Shown here piece after piece: positions 44,984 to 57,577 of a stretch of 64,000 bases of DNA; positions within the stretch are counted from its first letter, which is position 1, and each line of letters opens with the position of its first letter. This DNA comes from Anaeramoeba flamelloides. Lineage: Eukaryota; Metamonada; Anaeramoebidae. The stretch lies in contig JANTQA010000036.1 in the NCBI GenBank assembly GCA_027625915.1, positions 429,501-493,500 of the forward strand. Direction: 5' to 3'. The notes under the pieces are model-generated. The model was not told the origin of the DNA, did no database searches, and worked only from the letters and a program-made list of their open reading frames with translations. The translations under genes and the position numbers were made by a program.

Positions 44984-47900
44984 ATGACCAGTACAAGTTC
45001 TTCACAATATTCGGAAAAAGAGGAACACTCAAAGAGCGAAAGTAATCACCAGCCTTCATTGAAAAAGTATAATAGTAACTCTGATATTGAGATTGATGAT
45101 TTAAACACAAACCCCCTTAACCGAAATAATGAGCAACACTCTAGTACAACAACTAGCAGCTCTGATGAAAATGAAACAAAAAAAAATAAAAAATCTAACA
45201 AAGATCTTTTTCGGCCGATCAAAGAGGAAAATTTGCAACACGAAAAAGAAGAAGTAATAAAATATTACAATTCACGGATTTACCATGACGACGAATTTCA
45301 ACCTTTGGATCTTTGGAAAACAAATATGTGTGATTCAAATAAATTTGGGATTGGAGTTAGGTTGTACTTCACCTTATTTGTATGTTTGCTCCCCTTCCTT
45401 ATTCTCTTTTCACAAAAGCAAAAACAAAAAAAAAAGTTCAAAGTCCCGATTTCCTTTTTAACAAACTATTCAATTTGATGAAGAAACCAAAATTTAAATT
45501 TTCTCCTCTTGAATTTTTTCTTGTTGGGAAAAGATTTTTTTTTTTGAATAAATAACTTTTTCTTTGAAAGAATTTCGTTGCACATACTCTTTGGTAAAAG
45601 TTTGTTTTTCAAATAACTCTTTTTAAAGAACACTAACAATCACAAAAACTAGCCTTTCTCGATTTTTCAAAGCATTTTTTTCATTTCTTCTTTTATCTTT
45701 TCTTGATAAGGGATTCGCTTCAACAGTTTGGTGTTCCTAAAAGAAAAGAACTGTTACAATTAAAGGTAAATATCCTTAGTTGTCCAACAATTAAAATGAC
45801 TTGAAAAGATCTATTCTTTGGGGAAATTAATGTTCGTTTAGTTTTTGAAAATAAAATGGAAAATTTTTGGAGAAAGCAATTTTCAAAAAGTGAGGACTTC
45901 TCTTTTTGATGAGATTCTCAGAATTAACCAGTGTGAAAAAAATTTGGTTCATTAAAAAAATTGGGTTCAGTCAAAAAATTTGTTTTGGTTTTTTTAATAC
46001 TGATAAATTGCAATTTATGTTTGGAAATTTTAACTTGATTTTCCTTTTTGAAATTATTTATGCTCAAGTTTTGAATAAAGCATTTTATGAAGTCAAGTTT
46101 TATAAAACTTTGTAAAATTAGTTGTTCTTCAAAATATTCTTTGTCAGGGAATGTTTGATAAGAAACAGTCCGAAGATTTATAAAAATGGAAATTGAACGA
46201 AAAATTTTTTGAAATTTATCAGAATTTATTAGTATGGTGAATATTGGCAAAATGGTTTTGGATCAAGGTATCATTTTATGAACAAATCTTACACTTAAGA
46301 AAAACCAAAGTCACTATCAATTATAAATGTCAAAGGCAATATTATTTCGTTGCGTTTCGGCCCTTTGGAATTGTTTTTGAAGGCTAAAAATACAAAAATT
46401 GACTTTTAATTGCAAGCTCGACTAAAAATGTTAAATTTTTTTTTATTAGATTACATCCCAAGATCAAGTTATTTGATTGTTTGAGAAAACCAAAAATGAA
46501 TAATTGTTTTAAATTAAGGTTTGTTCTATGGGCGAATTAAAGAATTTAAATGGCTTGTAAATTCTAAATATTTCATTATTTTGTAGTTTTTAATTGTAAA
46601 ACATTAGTGAAAATCAAATCTCTTTTGAAAAAATATCCTTTTTGGAAGATCATTTGATTAAATTTGGTTTAAAAGGATATTTAAGATTAACCTTGATAAA
46701 TTCACGTTATCTAACAATGATAAATATCTTATTGAATTAATATATTTTAATATTTCTTATTAAATAGTTCTCTTATTTTTAGTAAATTTTACAATTAAAA
46801 GTAAATTTTTGTTTTTTTAGCCTTCCAAAGCAATTCCAAAGGGCCGAAACGCAACGAAATAATATTGCCTTTGACATTTATAATTGATAGTGACTTTGGT
46901 TTTTCTTAAGTGTAAGATTAGTTCATAAAATGATACCTTGATCCAAAATCATTTTGCCAATATTCACTATTTAAAAAAACCAAAACAAATTTTTTGACTG
47001 AACCCAATTTTTTTAATGAACCAAATTTTTTTCACACTGGTTAATTCTGAGAATCTCAACATTTGAAAGGATATAACAATAAATTTCTTTTATTGTCAAG
47101 TTTTCCTTTGAGTATGGATAAAATCCACGGTAAGTGCCTAGACCCTTAAAACAATGGTAAAAACTTTTTAAAAGTTTTCTGTTTTAATAAATTGTTGACT
47201 TTTTTTCAAATAGATCTTTTCTCCTCACACCCCAATCTCTACCATCATTTAAATATTTAAAGGTCGAGCCTTCCCTTTCTTAAAAAAGAAAACTAGACTC
47301 GAAAAGTTTTAATTCTGAAACTGTTTTCACTTTTTTAAAATCGAAAACTTATAAATGTTTTAAAAAAGTTCTCACTTTTTTAAAATGAATGTGCTTGGGA
47401 ATACCCCAATTCTTATTATGATTTTGCAATTTTTGAAAAAACAAATTTCTGAATTTCCATATTTAATTGTAAATCTTAAGGTTTACAATCCTGGAATTTG
47501 AAAAAAAGATTATCTTGTGTCAGGTTGTGGTGAATAGTTAATTTGGTTCTTATTTGATCGATCTTGTGCTTGGAATGGATTTTAATAGTGGCTCAAAAAT
47601 GCAGTTTTTGACAATTTATTTTTTTTTTTTTCTGAAATCCCAATTGAAGAGTGTAAGACTAATAGATTGTTATGTGTTCAAGAACAAATTTTAATTTTTG
47701 GTTTGTTAATTGAAATATTCATTTCCCTTTTACTCAATTAACTAGACGAAAAAAAAATTTAGGTTAAAAGCACCAAATAAAAACAAAACATAATTAAAAA
47801 TTTCAATCAACAACCCAAAAATCAAAATCTATTCTTAAAAACCTATTAATTTATTAATCTTAGATTCTTCAAGTCAAATTTCGGAAACAATTAAAAATAA

Positions 47901-50203
47901 ATTGTCAAAAATAGCCATTTTGAACCACTTTTAAAACTCATAACAAGCACAAGATCGATCAGCTAAGAACCAAATTAACTATTCACTACACCCTGACACA
48001 AGATAATCTTTTTTTCAAATTCCAGGGATTGTAAACCTTAAAGAGAACCTGAAAAATCGATTTTTTAAAAAATAGCATTAAATGTCAAGATTAAGGATTG
48101 GATGTCCAAATGTCTCAATTTAAAATTCAAATTACTAAACCCAATGAAATACTTTTTTTTTGAAATAATGTTTAAAATGACAAAGATAAAAAATAGTGAT
48201 AATTCTTCATTTTCTATTAAAAATTTATTATTAAAAATAAAGTCTTGATTTTTAATACATTCTTCTTGAACGATCTTGATGAAATCGAAATGAAGAAAGT
48301 CTAATTTAGATGCCAATACCTATTAAAAGGTTTTAATCATGATTTATATTCTTATTAACTTTTAAAAATAATGGTGAATTTGAACAGTTTTACTAATGAT
48401 AACAATTAAATTTTTCATTTTCAAAAAAAAAAATCCCAAACTTTTTTTTTTTTTTTTTGACAACAGCTCATAAAAAAAGTTGATTGAATCAAAAAAAAAA
48501 AAAAAAAAGATTAATGCATTCCATCAGTTTTCAAAAAATGAAGTTGAAAACTTTGAAAAATTATTTTATAAACTGCTTCAAACAGTGTATTAAAGAGTTT
48601 AATCTATACTTTTCAAGCTTTTTTCCGAAGTCAGCCCCATTCAAAAATCACAGAAAAACCCAAAATCAAAAATAAGCAAAAAAAAATCTCAATTTTTGAT
48701 ATCTTTCCAAACCTGATATTAAATCAGGTTAAAGTTAACAAAGTATTAATGTTTTAATAATAATTTTTTTTATCCAAAAAGAAAGAAAAAAAAATAAAAT
48801 GAAAAAATAAAAATCACTGTGTCTCATTTATTCAAATCAAATTATTAAAATAATTTCGTTAACTAAACACATGAGTATTTGAATAAAAAAAAAATGTGGA
48901 GTATAATATATCCTATTCTAAACCCCATTCCAAAAATCACAGAAACACCCAAAATCAAAAATAGGCAAAAAAAATCTCAATTTTTTGTATTTTCGGATTT
49001 ATTGTTAAGAACTAAGTGTTGGACACTTAGTCTCACTACAGAGAGAATTTTGGAGTGACTAAATTTGTTTCTCCCGATTAAAAGAGTATCTAAATTAGAC
49101 ACAGTCATTAGAAGAATTTTAAACTTAATTCAGTTTTCTAAAATATCATTATTTATTGTATTTTTCAAAACATAATATTAAACCAACATTTAAGTTACCC
49201 ATTATTAATACTAATATAAGTAATCATTTTCATCCAAATAAAAGAAAAAAAATATAAAACGTAAAAATAAAAAATTGGTGTATTCAAATAATGAAAAGAA
49301 CAGAACAAAAACTGTATTGGCAAATTTGTTGAAATTTCAACAACAATTATTGATCGATCAAATGGTAAGATACCATCGACCAATTGTATGTGGATTTTCC
49401 AATTTAACAAACTCAACAATAACCTTCTATCAATAATTGGAAAAAAACTCCCTATCTAACTAAACAGATTAAATAACTGGAAAAAAAGAAAATGTAAACA
49501 AAACAGAAATGAGAATAAATGACTAAAATAGTTTGTAAATTCAAAATTATTTCCAAATTGAAGTAGATCGTGTAGTATTGTTAATCTTTCAACTGTTTTA
49601 AATGTATCTAAAATTTTGGAATTTAGTTTAATATTAAATTGGGAAAACTCAAAAAATGGAAATCAAAAAAATTAAAAAAAATTAATCCTCAAAAAATAAA
49701 AAATCATTTATTTATTGATCTTATTTTTATATTTGAAAAATTTTCTTCTATATTTTGGTTTAATTTTTTATTCTGAATTGAAAAAACTTTTATTCTCGGA
49801 ATTCTTAAGAAAGTAATTACTTGGTATTTCAAAAGAATTTTCCAAATGAGTTATAATTCCAATTTTCATTTACTTCATATAATTGGGATTTGGTTAAAAA
49901 AAAATAAGATATTTTTAAAAATTCTTTTTCTGAAATATAGATTCATGTGTGTCAATTGAGTTTGATTTTAAAGCAATTAAGTTTTCTTTTAATTGTAAAA
50001 ACCAAAAATAATTATGAGTTTTATTTTAAATTTTTTAAACTAAATTTTCTTTTAATTTAAGGAACAAGCATTTTTTAAAAATGAAGTACAATCTAGTTAG
50101 GATCTTAAAAATTTTTTACTTTGCTACCAACAAGAATTTTAAAAACTATTTTGACTTTTTTTAATCAATAAAATCTAACAGATATAAATCTTGAAAAGCC
50201 TCC

Positions 50204-50234
<31 letters not shown>

Positions 50235-53200
50235 ACAATAAAAAAATCTGTAGATATCTAAAACTAACCATACACATTTTACCTTTACAATTAAAAGTTA
50301 TTATATAATGATGGGCTTAATAAACTATTTTCCAGTTAAAAGTTTCACGGTTATAATGTATCAATTACATCCGTTTAAAGTGTTTGAATTGATATTAAAA
50401 GTAAAATTTATTTCGGAAATTTTCAAAATTGAAATCACATTTTTGCATTTTTTCATTTTACTTTTTGCTGTTTTTTTTTTTCGATTTATTTTTTACTACA
50501 TAATTCTTTTTTGCAAAAAAAATTTTATATTGCAAGATCAATTGTTCGTTAAAAAACAGTTATTCTAATGTTATTGAAAAAGTAAAAATAATTGCAGAAA
50601 AATTATATTGATTTCTATTGGAATTTTCTTTGATCTTCAATTCAAAGTTAAAAAGGAACATTGTTGTATTTCTCAATAATACTCCTAAGAGTTTTGATTT
50701 TTTCTTTTTTTAAGAAAATACATTGATAGATTTCATTTATTTCATACGATATATCAACTATTCCTTGCTATGCATTGTTCTACTAATTTCATATTTGCTC
50801 TTGAAAGGTCAATTATAAAAAATAATTGAGATTTGTAATTTTTTTTTTATTACAAGACAGATAGTCTCTTGGTAAAAACTTGTTATTCTAATGTTATTGA
50901 AAAAGTGTAAATGATTTTATGAGAAATAATATTGATTTTTATTGGAATTTTATTTGGATCTTCAATTCAAAGTTAAAAATGAACATTAATGTTTTTCTCA
51001 GTAGATGTAATTAAGAATTTTAGTTTTTTCAATTTTGTAGAAAATATATTGGTTTATTCGTCTTATTCCAGGCGGATATAAACTATTCTTTGATGTGTAT
51101 TATTCTACTTATTTCTTATTTGTTCTTGGAAGGTCATTTATAAAAAAAAATAATTGATATTTGAAAAAAATGTTGAATTTTTTGAAGTGTTTTTAGGTAC
51201 CTTTGACTGAAACAAAGTTTACTCTATTAAAAAATAGTTTTTTAAAAAAGTCCTTCTTGAATGAAATATAAAAAATTATATCAATATTAAATTTACAATG
51301 AATTTAAAACTAATATCAATTCCATTGGTAAAAAAAACTTTGCAAAATTAATTCTTGAATTTTAACATTCGTTATCTGGTTGATTCCTTGTTTTGAAATA
51401 TAATTTATTTCAACACAATTTTAAATTTTTTATTTTTTATTTTGATATTTTCTAATTTTGGATTGTTAATTTTGCCTTTTTTCTTTTCTTGATATTTAAC
51501 CAACACCTTCATATCAAAATTTCTGATACTAATAGAAAGGGTTCATAATCTTTTTTTTTATACTCGTGATTCTATCAACGCTGGATTTCATTTTCCACAC
51601 TGATCATCCAACAAAAAAAAATCTCTCAACTATTGTTAATTTAAGTTGCTATGGGCAATATGATCTTAGCTTTACGTTATACGAAGCGTTTGGGGGTGTT
51701 GGTGCATCGTTATTTTTTGTATTCATTTTTTTCTTACGGAGAAGATGCAATGATATAATTACAAGTCATTATTCTGACAAAAAAAAAACAGACATAACTG
51801 ATTTTACAATTCTCGTTTCCGGGTTGCCCCATGATTACAAATTAGAAGACGTCAGGACCTTTTTTGAAAAGTATGGGAAAATCCACAAGATCGAGCAATC
51901 GTATGATCTTCGAAAATTTATAAAGCTTTATAAGCGGCATTCCGGGCTTGACACAAAGATACAAGAAATTGAAGGACTTGGGAAGGGTAACAAAAATCTT
52001 TTAAATTGTTATTCCAAGTGCGATTATTGCTTTCTCTTGCCCTATCAATTTCGTTCATTAGAAAAGCTTAAAAAAAAGTTGGATAAATTAGAACACAAAA
52101 TTGACGATCTACATCGAGAATCAAGCGACCTACTGCAAGAGGTCAAAATCTGCCCTGTGGTATTAATTGTATATCAGGACTCGCACTCTGTATTTAAATG
52201 TTTAAAGGAATGTAAATTTAATCCATTTCAAAAGCTGTATAATAATTTGAAGAAAATTGTCCATTTCATTTTCCAACATTGGTGGAAAAGCTGGACAAAT
52301 TTGGATGATCATCGTAATTTTGAAGGAAAGCTTTTAAATGTTCGCCGTGCGCCCATGCCGGATGATTTATTATGGGAAAACCTTCGAACTTCATATTTCA
52401 GTCGAATGATGAGAAAGCTTTTTATATTGGCGATCTCAATTGTTATGATTTTCTGCTTTTTTGCATTTATACTCACATACAATTGGTATCTGTATGACGA
52501 TGATACAGAGGATGTACAAAGCAAAGTTTCCGAGGTTGATACCTCAACACCATTTGTATTGACCTTAATAGTTGTCGTTACAAATTTTGTCATCATGAAA
52601 ATTTTAGATTATTTGGGCACCTTTTCTCGGTCATTTTCTTTAACGGAAAAGGAATCATCATCATTCATCGAAATCGTCTTCTATCAGGCTTTAAATTCTG
52701 GCCTTAATATTCTATATATAATAACCACCAATGACATCTTTTGGGAAGCAGCGCCAAGTATGATTAATTTATTAATTTTTGTTAATTACTTTTTGCTTCC
52801 ACTTGCAAATTCAATGTTTGCTGTATGGAAAAGAAAGGCCATGATCAAAAAAGTGTTTCTCAAAAAAAATATCACCAAAAATCTTTTAAGAAAGGCTTAC
52901 CAACCAGGGAAAATAACTCTGATATCATTATATGTCCAAATATTATTTCCCATCTTTTTAACACTCTGTTTCTGGTTTGCTTTCCCATTAATAACTTATT
53001 TTTCATTTATTGGCTTAATATTTATATTCTATCTTCATAAATATCAAATATTAAGACAAACCGATCATAAGCATTTGATGAAATATTCCTATTTATTGCA
53101 CAAACGATTAATTCGTTATTTCCCATATCTATACGTACTCCCAATCACTTATTATAATATTATTTTTATTGCTAGAAGGGTATATTTAGATAATCAAAAA

Positions 53201-53740
53201 AATCAGAATACTGATTCCATTTTTTATACCTTAACTATAGCCAGTTATTTTTTCTATTTTATTTGGAATTTCTTAATTAGAAATTCGAGAAAGTTTTCTA
53301 AAAAAAATAAGTTCACTTTGATGGACGAAGAGAGTGGAAATAATGCTAAATTGGATCAAGTTCAAGAAAATTGTAATAAATCAAGAAGTGGTAGTGGTAG
53401 TGGTAGTGGTAGTGGCAGTAGTAGTGGCAGTAGTGGTGGTGGTGAAAAGAAAAGTGAAAACAAAGGGGAAAAGATAGTTGAGAAAGATTTGAAAAAGGAA
53501 AATGACCATGAAATAGTGGTAGAAATAGATGGCAGAAGCAATGATGAAAAGGAAAAGGAAAAGGAAAAGGAAAAGGAAAAGAAAAAGAAAAAAAAAAATC
53601 AAAAAAAAAATTTCTTATCAAAAAGAAAAATCAAAAAAATTCAAAACAAAGAAATTGCTTTAGATATGGAATTTTATAATAACCCAATTGTGAAAATTAC
53701 TAAAATGATTGAAAAAGAACACAATAATCTTGAACATTAA
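44984..53740 (+). CDS. OSCA/TMEM63 (CSC1-like, DUF221) mechanosensitive-type membrane protein, two exons
   Basis: Polytopic membrane protein of the osmosensitive, calcium-permeable channel family; acts in the plasma or an organelle membrane. Exon 1 (44984-45379) encodes a Ser/Asn/Glu-rich cytosolic tail, then NKFGIGVRLYFTLF, the start of the first membrane helix. Exon 2 (51536-53740) continues in phase 0 with KGFIIFFFILVILSTLDF and completes the helix. A second helix (GGVGASLFFVFIFFLRRR) leads into the RRM-like cytosolic domain (DFTILVSGLPHDYKLEDVR, FFEKYGKIHKI) with a coiled-coil part (FRSLEKLKKKLDKLEHKI). RRAPMPDDLLWENL then matches the family's AP-x-P-x-D-(I/V)-x-WENL motif. About seven further helices follow. 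The C-terminus has a Ser/Gly repeat (about 53385-53440) and Lys/Glu repeats. The total is 866 aa from M at 44984; an earlier in-frame ATG at 44957 adds nine residues. Ion selectivity cannot be read from the sequence. Confidence 0.83.
45910..47058. mobile_element. Long-TIR element L, copy 1 (1.15 kb)
   Basis: The left end TGAGATTCTCAGAATTAACC pairs exactly with the right end. The arms run 45910-46390 (interrupted) and 46830-47058, including AAAATTTGGTTCATTAAAAA and GGGCCGAAACGCAACG. Copy 2 at 56209-57076 is in reverse orientation. The ~430-bp centre is shared by both copies but encodes no protein. It is probably a non-autonomous DNA transposon. Confidence 0.85.
46000..46232. mobile_element. 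233-bp TA-flanked element nested in the left arm of L
   Basis: TA lies at 45998-45999 and 46233-46234. The right arm of L, read in reverse, shows the empty site TTAAATAGTGAATATTGG. The ends are CTGATAAATTGCAATTT and, inward on the other strand, CTAATAAATTCTGATAAA. Confidence 0.82.
47150..47395 (+). repeat. Dispersed repeat M, copy 1
   Basis: Aligned with 55905-56170 through CTGTTTTAATAAATTGTTGAC, ATTTAAAGGTCGAGCC and CACTTTTTTAAAATCGAAAA. In both places it lies close to an L element (91 bp after copy 1 and 39 bp before copy 2). Confidence 0.6.
47477..48041. mobile_element. Foldback element N (~565 bp)
   Basis: The left arm TTAAGGTTTACAATCC...GATTATCTTGTGTCAGG pairs with CCTGACACAAGATAATC...GGATTGTAAACCTTAA on the right. 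The arms are about 220 bp with few mismatches and a loop of about 100 bp. No protein is encoded. Confidence 0.85.
48635..48988. repeat. Direct repeat pair of ~65 bp
   Basis: CCCCATTCAAAAATCACAGA to AATCTCAATTTTT occurs at 48635-48695 and again at 48923-48985 with about 90% identity. The 220 bp between them is AT-rich with no other structure that I can see. Confidence 0.75.
49005..49650. mobile_element. Partial foldback element S, copy 2 (single arm)
   Basis: Matches the left arm of 27668-29110 (GAGTGACTAAATTTG, AGACACAGTCATTAGAAG, GATAAGATACCATCGACC in variant form, AATTATTTCCAAATTGAA). It also contains a block (49180-49290) that matches the inverse of 29110-29240. A minus-strand open frame of 74 codons here is part of the repeat. 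Confidence 0.65.
50559..51235 (+). repeat. Tandem duplication of dispersed repeat R
   Basis: Unit 1 (50559-50840) and unit 2 (50879-51165, extending to 51235) share TTATTCTAATGTTATTGAAA at the start, ATCTTCAATTCAAAGTTAAA and GGTCAATTATAAAAAATAAT near the end. Unit period is about 320 bp. An inverted single copy lies at 22395-22560. Confidence 0.75.
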
Positions 53741-55904
53741 ACCTAATCCTATTTTTTTTTTTTATTTGAAATTAATATAATATTTTGAGAGTGTTATACG
53801 GTCTTTTTAAAAAATTTAATAATAAAAGTTTTAAAAAAAGTGTTGAAAATAGATTTTTATGTCAAAGAGAACAATATATGAAATACTTTTAAAAACTTTC
53901 TGTTTTAACTTTTTTCAAAATACAAAAATAATATTTACAAAAAAAAAAAAAAACAAAAATGATGAATAAATATAATTTATAAAACAAAAGAAAACAATTT
54001 TTTTTTTTTTTTTTTTTTTGGAACAAAAATTCTTCACTTTAAAGAAGTCAAAACAGATAACAAGATTAAACAAATATTTATACACATTAATAATTTTATT
54101 TACACTGTAATTAATTATATTATATTTAATTTTGTTTTTAATCTGGTTGGATAAATCTAAGTAAACCAAGATTTAAAAGTTTTTGTCTTTGTATATTTAA
54201 ATTGGGAATACTATCTAAATTATTAATTTTTTTGCATTGTTCGAAAAAAATATTATTTGTTTTTTATTCAAAGGATAAGAGTATCTATTTGGTGGATTTT
54301 TAAATTTTCTGAGATTTCAAATAGATGCAGAAACTTTTTATTTTTAATAATAAGGAGATAATAAAAAAAAGTTTGATCTGAAATATACAGAAAACAAATA
54401 GTTTTAGTAGTTTATTCTTGAAAAGAAATATATTCTTTGAAAAGTATATATTCTACTTTAAAACCAAAGTTTAAATAGCACTTTTGAAAATACACATTTT
54501 GTACTCTTTTGTTATCGTCATAGAATATGATTTCCTAAAGAGTTTAATAAAGTTGTAGGTAACTTTATAAATACATATAAGAGGCCGAGTTTTTCATTAT
54601 GAAGAAATTGGATAAAAATATGTAAATTTTGAGGCAAGAAAAGACAAATAAAAAAAAAAATTATCTAGTTTTTTGATTTTCAAAAATTTGTCAAAAAATG
54701 ACATTAACTGTCAGTCTCTAGGGTAAAAAATAAATCGTTTGAAATAGGAAAAAATATTTTAGTAATTTGCAAAAGTTTCTAATATCAATCATAAACTAAC
54801 CAACATTTGGTGTAAGATCAATCTCTAAAAAACTACAATCAAAAATTCCCGATTTTTAAAAAAAAGAGTCCCATGGTGACTCTCAATCTCCAATTTAAAT
54901 TGTTGTGATTTATAGTTTGTACACAACTATTTTAGTTTTGAAGTATTTTTGTACTTTTTGAGATCTCTTGAAGATTTTTTTTTATCATTTTTTTCAATTT
55001 TTCAAATTAGTAATTGATGTTCAAAAGAATACGACAAAATCCTGACTATGTCAAATTTAAAGGGTTCAAAATTAACCACAAATTAGATTAAATTGGATTA
55101 AATCAGCTTGTTTGTTTACTAGAGAAAACATTTTGTTTTAAATTGAAGAGATTAAACTCTTTGGAAATTTAAACTAATAATTTAATTGTTTTAATTTAAA
55201 ATTCAAATTTTTGAATTGAGAAATCTTAGAAATTTTTTTTTCTTTTATGTTTTTTTTTGTCCAGAGAGGTACTTGAGAACTATTTTTTGAGAATTGAAAT
55301 TTTAAATAATTTTAGATACTGTTGATATTTTTTTTTTGTTTTTTGAATTTTGCCGATGAGATCCTCAGAAATTTTTTTTTCTTGTTTTTCAATTCTTTTA
55401 TATTTTATTTTTATGTCTTTGAATTTTTTAGAATTAAGAATCTGTTAAACTTTTTTGAGTTAATTGTATTATTTTGGGAATATCGATGAATTTTTAATGT
55501 CAGGATTTAAAATTTTCAATTAAAGAACCTATAAATTTTTTATTTTATTTAGATTTTTTTCATTCTTTGTCAGATTATTATTTTGTTAATATATTTTTTT
55601 TTCAACTGAAGGAAGTGTAATTTCATAAAACACTATTTGATGGTAAAGTTGCTTGTTGGGAATGGAACTAATCCACAGTATGTGGTTAGTCTATATATCA
55701 TCTTTTTTTCTTATTTTTTAGTTGTCAATTTACTCTTTTTGTATTTAAAAATATTATTTTTATTTTTTTATTTTTTTTCTAACTTTTAAAAAAAATTTGT
55801 TTAGCTCTAAAAAACAAACATTAAACAATCCAAAATTTTTCCAACCAAATATGAGTATCGTTTCAAAATTTAAAAATTAAAAATACCAAAATAATTTACT
55901 TTTG
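53741..55904. other. AT-rich intergenic region
   Basis: No gene is seen. Long A- and T-runs near 53937 and 53998 can pair. The 84-codon minus frame there is low in complexity. Confidence 0.45.
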
Positions 55905-56170
55905 CAAAAGTGAAAACTTTTTTTTTATGTTTTTGTTAGAAATAAAACCTTTTTCAAGTTTTTTGTTTTAATAAAGTGTGAACTTTTTTTAAAAAAACAT
56001 TTCTTTCCTTCAGACCCTAACCTCTTCACTTCATTTGAAGGTTGATCCATAACTTTAATAAAAATAAAAACTAGATAAAATATTTAATACCGAAAATGTC
56101 TTTCACTTTTTTAAAATAGAAAACTTGATAATAGTTTTAAAATAGTTTTCATTTTTTTAAAACGGTTAGA
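55905..56170 (+). repeat. Dispersed repeat M, copy 2
   Basis: Counterpart of 47150-47395; it ends about 40 bp before element L copy 2. Confidence 0.6.
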
Positions 56171-56208
56171 TTTTACAAAAAGTGTTCATTCTTAAAAAAA
56201 ATTCACTT

Positions 56209-57076
56209 ACCATTGTGAAAAAAATTTGGGTCATTAAAAAAAATTGGTTCAGTCAAAAATTTGATTTCGTTTTTTAAATAGTAAATATTAGCTAAATGAT
56301 TTTTGATCAAAGTAAAATTTTATGAACAAATCTTACATTTAAGAAAAACCCAAAGTCATTATCAATAATAATTGTCAAAGACAATATTATCTTGTTGCAT
56401 TTTAACCCTTTGGAATTACTGTGGAACTCTAAAAAACAAAAATTTATTTTTAATTGTCAACTTTACTAAAAATAAGAGAACTATTTAATAGGAAATCTTA
56501 TAATCTATTAATCTAATAAGATATTTATCATTGTTAATGAACGCAAATTTATCACAGTTAATCTTAAATATCCTTTTAAACCAAATTGAATAATAAAATC
56601 TTCCAAAAAAGCTGTTTTTTTTGAAAGAGGTTGTTTTCCACTAATGTTTACAATCAAAACTTCAAAATACCGAAATATCAAGATTTCAGAAACCATTTAA
56701 ATTCTTTAAATCCCCATAGACAAACCTTAATTTAAAACTGTTATTAATTTTTGGTCTTCCCAAACAATGATTAACTTGATCTTGGAATGTAATCTAATAA
56801 AAAAAATCAACATTTTTAATAAAGTTTACAATTAAAAATAAATTTTTGTTTTTTAGAGTTCCACAGTAATTCCAAAGGGTTAAAATACAACAAGATAATA
56901 TTGCCTTTGACAATTATTATTGATAATGACTTTGGGTTTTTCTTAAATGTAAGATTTGTTCATAAAATTTTACTTTGATCAAAAATCATTTAGCTAATAT
57001 TTACTATTTAAAAAACGAAATCAAATTTTTGACTGAACCAATTTTTTTTAATGACCCAAATTTTTTTCACAATGGT
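56209..57076. mobile_element. Long-TIR element L, copy 2 (868 bp)
   Basis: Complete copy with both ends reading ACCATTGTGAAAAAAATTTG inward. The arms are about 205 bp and nearly identical. The ~460-bp centre matches the inverse of that of copy 1. A minus-strand 62-codon frame (56508-56696) in the centre is conserved in position in copy 1 only as noncoding similarity, so I do not call it a gene. Confidence 0.88.
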
Positions 57077-57577
57077 TATTTAAAACAATACAATTCAAAA
57101 AAGTTTTTTTTCTAACAAAATCAAAAAAAAAGTCAACTCTTTTTTACAATTGCTGTATAAAATAAAAAATTTTTTAATGATCTTACTGGTATCAGTCAAA
57201 AAAACAATTTTAAAAAATTTTTAATTTTCATTTTTTTAAACTTTCATTTTATGCAAAAAACTAAAATTTAAAAGTTGATTTTCAATTATTAAGATCTTAT
57301 CGTTATTTCAAAAAATTTCCAAGAAATAAATAAGGTAAAAAAAATCAGAGAAATCTGTTTTGGACTTTTATTGTTTTCAAAAAAAAAAGTAAAACTGAAT
57401 AAAAAAAATAGAAAGAATCAAATAGTGCTTGCAAAAAATAAATTGAAGTCACAAAAAAATAAGAAAAAGAACTTTTTCAAGATCTAAGAACCAAAAAATT
57501 ATTTCTGAGAAATAAAAAAAGTGAAATTCAAAAAGATCATCAATTGGTAAGGGTGTCAGTTTTTCATCTGAAATTGA

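Larger units (their letters stand above)
45380..51535 (+). other. 6,156-bp transposon-filled intron of the OSCA/TMEM63-like gene
   Basis: Donor GTATGT at 45380; acceptor TAATAG ending at 51535. Both junctions are in phase 0, and the join rebuilds a continuous hydrophobic helix. It contains long-TIR element L, a nested 233-bp TA element, a foldback element, a part of foldback S, direct repeats and a tandem duplication. Confidence 0.78.

Noticed and set aside
53346-53621. Minus-strand Phe/His-rich and Thr-rich frames
   Set aside because: Antisense of the Ser/Gly and Lys/Glu repeats at the end of the OSCA-like gene.
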